Assembly: GCA_016218715.1 (NCBI GenBank)
Contig: JACRDG010000032.1
Span: 389,632 to 453,631 of the forward strand
Length of the DNA stretch: 64,000 nucleotides
Reading direction: 5' to 3'
Source of the DNA: Desulfomonile tiedjei
Lineage (GTDB): Bacteria > Desulfobacterota > Desulfomonilia > Desulfomonilales > Desulfomonilaceae
This document shows, piece after piece, positions 9,024 through 16,173 of the stretch. The translations under genes and the position numbers were made by a program. The notes below the pieces were generated by a model. It did no database searches. It saw only the letters and a list, made by a program, of their open reading frames with translations, and had not been told where the DNA came from. Numbering within the stretch: position 1 is the first letter of the stretch; each line of letters starts with the position of its first letter.

Positions 9024-9752
9024 ATGTTAGAACCGCTGCAGGATTCCACGTTAAATCTGGCGAATTGGGAAAAGGTTGTCCTTGATCACTACGCTAGGAT
9101 ATGGGCCAGTGCTAGATGGAAAAAACTATTAGCGGCACCGTACTACCTCGCTATTCGTTCACTACTTGCGAAGATTGATGCCAAAGCTGGCAGATATTGT
9201 CATGGTTCAAGATATATTTCTCAGACGCACTTCGGCTTCAGCGTGGGAAAATACACATACGGTCACAGCCAATTCTGGCATGCGGGTGTTTACCTTCGGT
9301 CAATTGGCGCGTTCACGTCATTGGCACCGAATATTACGATAACAGGTATGAATCACCCCACAAGATTTATCACGACTCATCCTTTTATCTACTACAAGAG
9401 CCGTGGATTTGTCGAACAAGACAGAGAAGGATTGGTTCCAAGCTGCAAGAACCGAGGAGTAACTATTGGAAATGATGTTTGGATCGGTCAGAATGTTGTC
9501 ATCCTCCCTTCGATCAGAATCGATGATGGTGTCATCATTGGGGCTGGATCAGTAGTCACAAGAGATTGCCCGCCCTATGCAATTGTTTCTGGCAATCCAG
9601 CGAAAGTGGTAACGTTCCGATTTAGGCCGGATCAAATTGAGACCCTACTCAGAATTAAATGGTGGGAGTGGGAAGACAACAGGATAAGATGTAATATCAA
9701 ATACTTCACCGACGTGGATGAGTTCCTAAATAGATTTGGGGATCCAGGATGA
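9024..9752 (+). CDS. Hexapeptide-repeat (left-handed beta-helix) acyltransferase, CatB-like
   Basis: Protein of 242 residues. The C-terminal half has hexapeptide repeats (GVTIGNDVWIGQNVVILPS, then GVIIGAGSVVTRDCPPYAIV) ending in the SGNPAKVV signature of xenobiotic and sugar O-acyltransferases. A His in GMNHPTRF matches the catalytic His region of CatB-like enzymes. The gene is visibly more AT-rich than its neighbours and uses more A/T-ending codons, which suggests recent transfer. It probably O-acetylates a polysaccharide sugar; the exact substrate cannot be read. A short UUCG-loop hairpin follows downstream. Confidence 0.85.
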   Translation: MLEPLQDSTLNLANWEKVVLDHYARIWASARWKKLLAAPYYLAIRSLLAKIDAKAGRYCHGSRYISQTHFGFSVGKYTYGHSQFWHAGVYLRSIGAFTSLAPNITITGMNHPTRFITTHPFIYYKSRGFVEQDREGLVPSCKNRGVTIGNDVWIGQNVVILPSIRIDDGVIIGAGSVVTRDCPPYAIVSGNPAKVVTFRFRPDQIETLLRIKWWEWEDNRIRCNIKYFTDVDEFLNRFGDPG

Positions 9753-9833
9753 CCTTTCGGTCTCGGAGACTCTGTTCATGGTCCACCCTCCCAACGGATC
9801 TTCGCTCATCTCTATAGATGAACGTAGAGCCCC

Positions 9834-9850
9834 AAGGGTTCGCCCTTTTT
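9834..9850 (+). terminator. Short hairpin terminator after the acyltransferase gene
   Basis: The sequence AAGGG-TTCG-CCCTT is followed directly by TTT. The five-pair stem with a stable UUCG-type loop and T-run fits a small intrinsic terminator for the plus-strand gene ending at 9752. It lies just past the stop codon of the convergent membrane-protein gene. Confidence 0.45.
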
Positions 9851-9852
9851 CG

Positions 9853-11889
9853 TCAGTGCGGGCGGAGGGACGCATGGCTCCCGGGAAAGACCTCGGTAAA
9901 ATGCGACAGGCTTGCGTCGGTGAAGGTGAGGTGGACCATGAGAGATTTTGCGTCAATAAATTTCCAACTCGGCCGCATAGGTATCTCGAAAAGCTTCCCT
10001 TCCGGATAGCTTCGTACCACCCGCATGTCCTTCTCCGTGAATCGGAAAGCGCCTGCCTGCTTCAGCGTCCGGCAATTTGTCCATCTGCCGCTCACGCAGA
10101 TATCGTGGTACGGATATCCGACGGGTATCCCCGTGTACACCCAGAGCCTGTCCACGGCAACTCCCTCGATTTTCTGGTTGTCCGCCTCCAGATCGGCCAC
10201 TCTCCCCAGGACCGCATAGCCCGCTCCCTTGAACTGGCCCGCGTACTGGAGAAAGAATGCCTGCCGACGCTGGACCGTCGGCTTCGAGCCAACCATCCGT
10301 CGCAGGACCGGCCCTTCGGACGCAACAAATTCGGCCTTGTACCCTAAGAATTCACTGCACAGATGGCTGCCGGTGCTGAAGCGGTAATGGTGCGTCGAGC
10401 CGGGTTTCCGATATTCGGAAAACGCCTCTTCAACAAGCATGTTCCCCAGCTTTCGGTCCGGTGAGAAACCGGCAGGCTGCACCATCTGGAGCGTCAGACC
10501 TGCGTGCATGCGAAAGAAAGCCGGCGTGTTCCAACTTCGAAGCGGGTAGCCGCACAGCACGTAAGAACCCTGGGGCACGAACCGCATCAGATCGGAGTGA
10601 AGCGCGTCCTCCAGCAGCTTCCGGTGAAAATGCTCCGCGTAGTTGTACTCGTGAATTACCGTTCTATTGGTCATGTAGTTGATACCACACACAACGATCC
10701 CCGCGGCGACGATCACGACCACGACGAGCTGCCGGACGGCCCCGCTGAATCGGCCCGCGCCCTGGTACGCCGCGGCAATCGCAGCGAGAGCTACCATCAT
10801 CAGGCCGAAACTCGATACGTAGACCGGCAAATAGCCCAAGCCCCATTGCAGTTCACGCTGGTACTTCGCGGACAGCGTCACGATCAATGCCGGCAATAGC
10901 CAGAAACCCGTTCCCAGAACGAGCAGCGCCTTGATTGCATCGTGCCTTCGGTCTCGACCGCCAAGTCTGGAGCAGTCAGAGGCGAGCAGCCAGAGAATCG
11001 CCCACGCAACGCACATCACTGCCACATCGTTCGCGAAGTAGCTCCGTGCGAATTCGACCTCGGCTGCCCAGGATTCGAAGGCAGCGAAATAACTCAGCGG
11101 CACTGCGGCAAAGGCCTGTTTCAGGAAAGCCCAGAGCCATGCTTGCGGGGCAAAGTTGAGACTGGTTCCCTCGTAATGCGGAGCGAACTCTGCCCGCACG
11201 AACAGCATGATCCCCAGATTCACCACAGCCACGAGAAAGAACGGGGCGGTGGTCGCAGCCACTTTGCGCAGCGCCCTTCTTCCGAAATGCAGGTACGCCA
11301 CTACGCCGTGCATGATCCAAAACGCGTAGAACGCCTCATACACCAGCAAGCAGCCAGCCCAACTCGCGATGCTCAGGCCGAGAAAGACGGGTCGAGGGCT
11401 TCTCAGATAATGAACGAGAAGAATCAGCGATGCCAGGATGAGCGAGAACTCCACTTGCATGAGGAAATAGTAGGACATCACCGGGTCGTGATACGAGCGC
11501 AACTGAATGAACAGAGGCGGGAGTAACGCGGCCATTAAAGCCCAAGATCTCGAACCAGTGACGAGGCGCACAAAATAACCGAAAAGTACAATATTGGCTA
11601 CGACAAAGAGAACTGTGGCCGCCTTGTACAGATACTGATCCAAATAGTAAAAGACCGGGAAATAGTAGACGACCAGCGGATACCAGCGGCCGCTGTGTAT
11701 GTAGTCCACCACTGTGTTCCAGCAGACTTCCCCAAGGCTCATTTTCGACAGGAGACACAAGCCGCGCAGGGTCGATTCGCACCACGCGTCATCGCCCAGA
11801 TAGGGGCTCTCCAAGACTGGCAAGAGACTGATAGCATTGACGAGAACAACCAGAAGCGCCACATACACGTGCAACCTGGGGCTGGACAT
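9853..11889 (-). CDS. Large multi-pass membrane protein, GT-C-like topology
   Basis: Protein of 678 residues. The first two thirds carry roughly 10-12 hydrophobic segments (for example VYVALLVVLVNAISLLPVL at the start and LVVVVIVAAGIVVCGINYM near residue 400), followed by a soluble domain of about 230 residues. An early loop with YLGDDAW has adjacent acidic residues, as in the first periplasmic loop of GT-C glycosyltransferases such as the PMT, ArnT and DUF6056-like families. I cannot name a family with certainty. It lies convergent to the acyltransferase at the edge of the polysaccharide region, so a lipid-linked sugar transferase role is plausible. Confidence 0.72.
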   Translation of the reverse strand: MSSPRLHVYVALLVVLVNAISLLPVLESPYLGDDAWCESTLRGLCLLSKMSLGEVCWNTVVDYIHSGRWYPLVVYYFPVFYYLDQYLYKAATVLFVVANIVLFGYFVRLVTGSRSWALMAALLPPLFIQLRSYHDPVMSYYFLMQVEFSLILASLILLVHYLRSPRPVFLGLSIASWAGCLLVYEAFYAFWIMHGVVAYLHFGRRALRKVAATTAPFFLVAVVNLGIMLFVRAEFAPHYEGTSLNFAPQAWLWAFLKQAFAAVPLSYFAAFESWAAEVEFARSYFANDVAVMCVAWAILWLLASDCSRLGGRDRRHDAIKALLVLGTGFWLLPALIVTLSAKYQRELQWGLGYLPVYVSSFGLMMVALAAIAAAYQGAGRFSGAVRQLVVVVIVAAGIVVCGINYMTNRTVIHEYNYAEHFHRKLLEDALHSDLMRFVPQGSYVLCGYPLRSWNTPAFFRMHAGLTLQMVQPAGFSPDRKLGNMLVEEAFSEYRKPGSTHHYRFSTGSHLCSEFLGYKAEFVASEGPVLRRMVGSKPTVQRRQAFFLQYAGQFKGAGYAVLGRVADLEADNQKIEGVAVDRLWVYTGIPVGYPYHDICVSGRWTNCRTLKQAGAFRFTEKDMRVVRSYPEGKLFEIPMRPSWKFIDAKSLMVHLTFTDASLSHFTEVFPGSHASLRPH

Positions 11890-12270
11890 CCGAGAGATTC
11901 CTCCACCTCGTCGCTGGGGGCGGCATTTGGTTGTCGCACAATAGATGCCGCAGCATACTTCACCCGCTCCTCTCGGTCAAGGCCAATCTTGGGGCTCAGT
12001 AAGCTTTCGACATCGTGACAATCGGCAAGCGCTTGATAATGACCTCCGATATGGTACAATATCTAGGTAGAGGATTATCACATCTCTTTGTGGCCGCGGG
12101 TCACCGTTGGTGCAACGAGGCCGGCACTTCGGATCGAGTCTCGGTGATCGCTTTGCGATGTTCCCTTGCTTGGGCCGGCCGCAGACAGGAATGGTAACCA
12201 TTCTCCGGGACAAACACAGTCCCCCGGAATGACGATGGAGACGACCACCCGGAATAGAAAGGGCGGTGTC
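11890..12270. other. Intergenic region with promoter and a short dispersed repeat
   Basis: No coding frame is convincing. The stretch holds the promoter at 12033-12060. Between about 12191 and 12218 it holds, in reverse orientation, a copy of a motif that recurs at 44531-44555 (GTTTGTCCCGG followed by GAA and GGTTACCAT). Confidence 0.5.
12033..12060 (+). promoter_or_regulatory. Sigma70-like promoter
   Basis: TTGATA at 12033-12038 and TACAAT at 12055-12060 are separated by 16 bases and match the -35 and -10 consensus well. Transcription would start about 12067 and run towards the small protein gene at 12271, leaving a leader of roughly 200 bases with no obvious riboswitch that I recognise. 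Confidence 0.5.
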
Positions 12271-12504
12271 ATGGGCTCATCTTTCCAGATCGTATTGACA
12301 GGGATCCAGTTTCGGCAAGACCGGCAGGGCGTCAGGGACAACTTGGCGAAGCTGTTCAAGTGCGAGCCGGAGCGTATCGAGCAGTTGTTAGCCAGTGCTC
12401 CCGTAGCAATCAAGAGCCGCGTGAGCATGGAAATGGCCCTGAAGTACCAGCAGGCAATCCAGAAGGCCGGTGCGGAGTGCATCGTGAAGGCCTGCGACGA
12501 ATAG
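12271..12504 (+). CDS. Small protein with an L7/L12-like alpha/beta domain
   Basis: Protein of 77 residues. The pattern FQIVLTGIQFRQDRQGVRDN, an LF-containing helix, SRVSMEMALKYQQAIQKAG and a final strand ECIVKA suggests a beta-alpha-alpha-beta fold like the ribosomal L7/L12 C-terminal domain found as stand-alone or fused copies in many proteobacteria. I chose the ATG at 12271 because GGGCGG precedes it; the open frame goes back to 12166. It is likely transcribed alone from the promoter about 210 bases upstream. No function can be assigned. Confidence 0.65.
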   Translation: MGSSFQIVLTGIQFRQDRQGVRDNLAKLFKCEPERIEQLLASAPVAIKSRVSMEMALKYQQAIQKAGAECIVKACDE

Positions 12505-12614
12505 ACCCGAGAGTTCTGCTGGCTCGCCGGTCGTGCAGCGTGGACCGGGAGCGACGGGGCTTGCAAGGCCTGCCACCAGGTCCCCTGCCGTCAGAACGCC
12601 GACGTGGGGAAGAA

Positions 12615-13142
12615 TCAGTATTCGATCCCCTCCATTGCCGGAATCCCTTGGTCAAACGGGTGCTTGATCTTTTTCATCTCGAGAACGAGGTCGGCGCGTC
12701 TCACGATCTCCGGCTGGGCGTATCGTCCCGTGAGGAGCAGTTCCATCCCTTCCGGTTTCGCATCGATAAACTCCAGCACATCCTTGACGTCAATGAGGCC
12801 CATGGAAACGGCCACATTGATCTCGTCGAGTACGATCACACCATAATCTCCGCTAAGCATTGCCGTTCGGGCCTCCTGGAGAGCCTGTTGTGCGAGGAGC
12901 CTATCTCGTGCCTCCCCGCCGCTCTTCCGGATGAATCCCTTCCTTCCCATGGGTTTAATGGTGAGCAGTGGTGCGACGGCCTCTGCAGAGAAGTGTTCGC
13001 CGGATGTGTGTGGCGCCTTAAGAAACTGAACCATAAAGACGCGGAGCCCTCGGTCGACGGCTCGCAATGCCAGGCCGAGGGCTGCGGTGGTCTTGCCTTT
13101 GCCCTCGCCCGTAATGACTTGAATCGTGCCTGTTTCGTTCAT
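12615..13142 (-). CDS. cobO: Cob(I)yrinic acid a,c-diamide adenosyltransferase
   Basis: Protein of 175 residues, the family's usual length. It transfers the adenosyl group of ATP to cobalt of corrinoids in the cytoplasm, as part of cobalamin synthesis or salvage. The P-loop ITGEGKGKTTAALG is at residues 10-23, with VIVLDEINVAVSMG as the Walker B-like strand and LLLTGRYAQPEIV near the C-terminus. It stands alone here, with no other cobalamin genes and no cobalamin riboswitch that I can recognise upstream. Desulfobacterota commonly need adenosylcobalamin for methylmalonyl-CoA mutase, which fits the acyl-CoA genes in the window. Confidence 0.93.
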   Translation of the reverse strand: MNETGTIQVITGEGKGKTTAALGLALRAVDRGLRVFMVQFLKAPHTSGEHFSAEAVAPLLTIKPMGRKGFIRKSGGEARDRLLAQQALQEARTAMLSGDYGVIVLDEINVAVSMGLIDVKDVLEFIDAKPEGMELLLTGRYAQPEIVRRADLVLEMKKIKHPFDQGIPAMEGIEY

Positions 13143-13578
13143 CTGGGCCTACAGCAAGGATGTTGAACATCGTTATATATGAGCGCATCAAGAGTGTCAA
13201 TCGAGTCCCCTTCCTGATTACCCGGTACCGCAAACACGGTGTCCTGACTCTGGGTCCGTGTCCAGGGTGGTTCAATGGGGCCGGCATCTTTTCGGTGGCC
13301 GAACCCAGGTTGCTTGTATGGGTACCACTTCTGGGCAAGTCAGCAGTGGCACTCTGACCCGCGGGTTCGTGAAGGGGAGGAAGCATACTCGACCGTATTT
13401 GTGAAACGCAGCACTCAGCGCGGCCGTTGCTCTCGCGCGGGTGTTAAGGGCCTTGAAGGACACAGCGATCGTGTGTTAATCCTGATCGGAGTCGTGGGTG
13501 CCCGGGTCATCCGACTCTTCTGCTGGGCCCGGCCGTATCCGCCACAAAGAATCCACTGCGTACGAGGGAGTTCTCTGT
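13143..13578. other. Intergenic region with degenerate repeat copies
   Basis: I see no credible gene in this 436-base stretch. It contains a degenerate copy of the dispersed repeat (CGGTGTCCTG near 13239, GGGGCCGGCATCTTTT near 13276) and an inverted copy of its end piece CGTATTTGTGAA near 13395. Confidence 0.55.
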
Positions 13579-14151
13579 ATGAAAATAGTAGCCATCCTGG
13601 GCAGTCCGCGAGCGAAGAGTAACAGCACCGCGCTAGCTCGGACTATTCTGCATCAGGCCGCGGAGCAGGGCGCGGAAACTCAAGAGTTTCTGCTCAACAA
13701 ACTGGAATTCAAGGGGTGCCAGGGTTGCGAGACCTGCAAGACCAAGCTCGACCACTGCGTTGTGAAGGACGAGCTTGGCCCTGTTCTGGAGGCTGTCAAG
13801 GCGGCCGACGCGGTGATCCTGGCATCACCGAACTACTTCGGAGAGGTGTCCGGGCAATTCAAGTCCTTTTTCGACCGGACCTATTCCTGGCTCAATCCGG
13901 ATTTCAGCAGCCGGCTGATTCCGGGAAAGGCTTCGGTCTTTGTGTTTGCACAGGGGCAACCCAGCCTGGACATGTATAGGGACGTGCACGCACGCTACGA
14001 AATGTGGCTCAAGCGCTTCGGCTTCGCCCGGAACTACCTGCTGCGCATGAACGGCCCGCGTGCCGCCGACTCCGTGTCTCAAAGGCCGGATTTGGTCGGT
14101 CAGGCGGAAGAGATCGCGCACGAGCTTATAGGCGGATCGAAGCAGGCTTGA
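13579..14151 (+). CDS. NADPH-dependent FMN reductase / flavodoxin-fold iron-sulfur flavoprotein-like protein
   Basis: Protein of 190 residues. The FMN phosphate-binding loop is ILGSPRAKSNSTALA at the N-terminus. A second loop ASPNYFGEVSGQFKSFFDRT is typical of the family. The motif CQGCETCKTKLDHCVVKDEL carries four Cys in the C-x2-C-x2-C-x6-C spacing seen in iron-sulfur flavoproteins and related quinone or disulfide reductases. I start at the ATG at 13579, which begins directly with the flavodoxin strand MKIVAILGSP. It is likely a cytoplasmic redox enzyme in an anaerobe. The electron acceptor is unknown. Confidence 0.85.
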   Translation: MKIVAILGSPRAKSNSTALARTILHQAAEQGAETQEFLLNKLEFKGCQGCETCKTKLDHCVVKDELGPVLEAVKAADAVILASPNYFGEVSGQFKSFFDRTYSWLNPDFSSRLIPGKASVFVFAQGQPSLDMYRDVHARYEMWLKRFGFARNYLLRMNGPRAADSVSQRPDLVGQAEEIAHELIGGSKQA

Positions 14152-14283
14152 GACCCGGTTCCGCACCTTGGGAAACGCGCGCACTTATGGACGCCGCATC
14201 GGCCCCATGCCTACTCCTTTGAACCGGCAAAGGACCGATGCCCCGTGAATTCATGTTGTTGTGCGTCGAGCCCCGGGGCTGTG

Positions 14284-14544
14284 CTACCGGGCACACCACC
14301 CGCCCCGGCGGTGGCAGCGCCAAGGCTTCATCCACCTGCATCTCACCCCGCGATACGTCTGCCAACAACAATAGCACGAAGGATCCCACCGTGCGAATTG
14401 GACCGGTGCGCTCGACGCGTCGGGACCATCGAACGTCGTCACTGCAACTTCTCCATTGTTCACAAAGGAAAGAGGAGCGGCATGAGCCACTCCAAGCAGA
14501 GCGAGGCCCAGGATCGCAAGTGCCAGTACGATGACTTTTTTCAC
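14284..14544 (-). CDS. Small secreted Cys/Trp/Arg-rich peptide
   Basis: Protein of 86 residues that starts with GTG at 14544; a strong site GGGGGAGG lies about six bases upstream and supports it. A classical Sec signal peptide (KK, then VIVLALAILGLALLGV, cleavage after AHA) covers residues 1-22. The mature part is about 64 residues. Its last 33 residues contain six cysteines and four of its five tryptophans and are strongly basic (SCYCCWQTY, VRCRWMKPWRCHRR). No known domain is recognised. Disulfide-bonded exported peptide, metal binder or antimicrobial-like peptide are all possible. Neighbours give no clue. Confidence 0.65.
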   Translation of the reverse strand: MKKVIVLALAILGLALLGVAHAAPLSFVNNGEVAVTTFDGPDASSAPVQFARWDPSCYCCWQTYRGVRCRWMKPWRCHRRGGWCAR

Positions 14545-15033
14545 GTGTTCCTCCCCCGGTTGGCAGCATCATCTGGTGCAGCCGGTTGTTCATCGTAGGT
14601 TGGACGAAGAGAAAACCGCTTTGTTAAGTTGCCTTTGAGAATGAGGAATCGCCACTGCTCGCCGGAACCTTGCCTGCCCATCTGCCGGCCTGCCGCACCC
14701 GGCGAAACCTCCGAATCGCCGCGAGCGCCGTGCCGACAGCAGGCTGCGGCGGCAATCTTCCTTCATGACCCTGCCGTCAAATTTCAGTCTACGGTATTGG
14801 CAACACCCCGTCAATCACTGTCTTGGCTCGCTCGCAGGCGCAGCGCAACCAAGCCACTGCTCAGACTCTTGACGCACGGGACCATGGTGAGGTACGCTGG
14901 GAAAGCGGTGGAGAACCCGCCTGGCGCATTTCACCTTCATGCAACAGGACGACGTTGAATATGGCGGGTAATCGTTCACCGGGCGAACCACGTTCAGGCG
15001 TTGAGGCGTGGCGAGAGATTACACCGAGGGAGT
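14545..15033. other. Intergenic stretch without a recognisable gene
   Basis: Apart from the ribosome-binding site of the small secreted peptide at 14551-14557 (minus strand) I see no gene, repeat or clear promoter in this stretch. Confidence 0.45.
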
Positions 15034-15483
15034 ATGAAGACACTAGTAAACCCTTACAGAGACGGAGGTTGCTTCTTTTGCGGCTCCGCGAATCTTCAGG
15101 GACTGAGACTGACTTTCCAGGAAACGGAAACCGAACCGAACGAGCTAGTGTGCCGATGGGTGCCTTCCCCGGTTTACAAGGGCTTCGGGACGGTGCTGCA
15201 CGGAGGGATCCAGAGCGGCTTGTTTGACGAGATCATGGGTTGGACTACCCTGCATCTCACTCGCGAGGTCGCGGTCACCGCGTCCCTCGATGTGAAGTTT
15301 GTCAGGCCGCTCCATGTTGACCAGCAAATAGAGGTCCGATGCCGCATAGAGTCGCGGAATGGAGCCAGAGTCAATCTGGCGGCCGAAATTAAGAACAGCA
15401 AAGGCGAAATTTGTACAACAGCGACAGGGACCTATGTCATCATGACCCGTGAACGGTTCAAACGCGCGGTGGGTGAAGAGTAG
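15034..15483 (+). CDS. Hotdog-fold thioesterase (PaaI-like)
   Basis: Protein of 149 residues with one hotdog domain. The N-terminus has the CFFCGSANLQGLRL pattern seen in many PaaI-type proteins, the active-site region reads GTVLHGGIQSGLFDEIMGW (HGG plus an acidic residue on the helix), and the core strand is ASLDVKFVRPL. It probably hydrolyses an acyl-CoA or aryl-CoA thioester in the cytoplasm. The ATG at 15034 is preceded by GAGGGAG; an in-frame start at 15001 is less likely. The substrate is not evident. Confidence 0.85.
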   Translation: MKTLVNPYRDGGCFFCGSANLQGLRLTFQETETEPNELVCRWVPSPVYKGFGTVLHGGIQSGLFDEIMGWTTLHLTREVAVTASLDVKFVRPLHVDQQIEVRCRIESRNGARVNLAAEIKNSKGEICTTATGTYVIMTRERFKRAVGEE

Positions 15484-15571
15484 GCCCTTACCGAGGTCCA
15501 AGCTGAAACGGCGGGCCGTCCGATGTGGAAGCCTGGCCTGCCGCTCAAACTGTCGAAAGAGGAGATTACCC

Positions 15572-15955
15572 ATGATAGTCTGTTTTCCCGCTGAAATATT
15601 ACAAGGCATCAACAGCACGGTGTACGGGCATTTCGGTTCAGCTCCGGGCTTTGTCATCGTCAATACCGAGGATATGAGTTTGAAGGAGATTCAAAACGGC
15701 GACCAGCACCATGCTCACGGCATGTGCCAACCGTTGAAAGCTTTGGGCGGACAGAAAGTCGATGCGGTCGTCGTGGCGGCCATAGGTATGGGAGCATTGA
15801 TGGGCCTCCAGGCTCAGGGCGTTCGGGTGTACCGGGCCGTCGAGGGGACGGTGCGCGAGAACGTCGACCTCATGCAACGGGGAGTACTCCCGCAGTTCGA
15901 GGCCAAGTTCACGTGTGCCGGTCACGCTGGCGGGGGATGCGCAGGCCACCACTAG
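15572..15955 (+). CDS. NifX/NifB-type dinitrogenase iron-molybdenum cofactor-binding domain protein
   Basis: Protein of 127 residues made of a single NifX/NafY-like domain: GHFGSAPGFVIVNTE, then HGMCQPLKALGGQKVDAVVVAAIGMGAL. The C-terminus ends in a Cys/His/Gly-rich tail (CAGHAGGGCAGHH), which suggests binding of metal or an iron-sulfur precursor. The ATG at 15572 has GAGGAG seven bases upstream. No nif genes are near, so it is more likely one of the many stand-alone cluster carriers of anaerobes than a nitrogenase factor. It lies 88 bases after the thioesterase on the same strand. Confidence 0.87.
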   Translation: MIVCFPAEILQGINSTVYGHFGSAPGFVIVNTEDMSLKEIQNGDQHHAHGMCQPLKALGGQKVDAVVVAAIGMGALMGLQAQGVRVYRAVEGTVRENVDLMQRGVLPQFEAKFTCAGHAGGGCAGHH

Positions 15956-16050
15956 GCACTATTGTTACCGCATCGAGCTGTTATACTGGCGGAAAAGACC
16001 TTTTGCCGATAGGGACATTCTAGGCAGGTCTCGATCCGGGGTGGGGATTG

Positions 16051-16074
16051 GTGGGACAGGCATCTTGCCTGTCC
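16051..16074. repeat. Dispersed palindrome, variant GGACAGGC core
   Basis: GGACAGGC-ATCTT-GCCTGTCC forms a perfect eight-pair stem around the ATCTT loop shared by the other copies (21169, 26342, 51511, 58517). The downstream piece at about 16126-16158 (GAAATTCATGACCG, CTTGCGAAAAG) recurs at about 20881-20914. Confidence 0.7.
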
Positions 16075-16173
16075 TTTCTTCATGGACAGTCCCGGGAACC
16101 GAGGGACTGCCCGGCCCTGCTCCCTGAAATTCATGACCGAACTTGCGAAAAGAAGCACGAAGGAGCGCCTGAC

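Noticed and set aside
12061..12270. Possible cobalamin riboswitch near cobO
   Set aside because: The leader points to the small protein gene, not to cobO, and I do not see the conserved B12-box.
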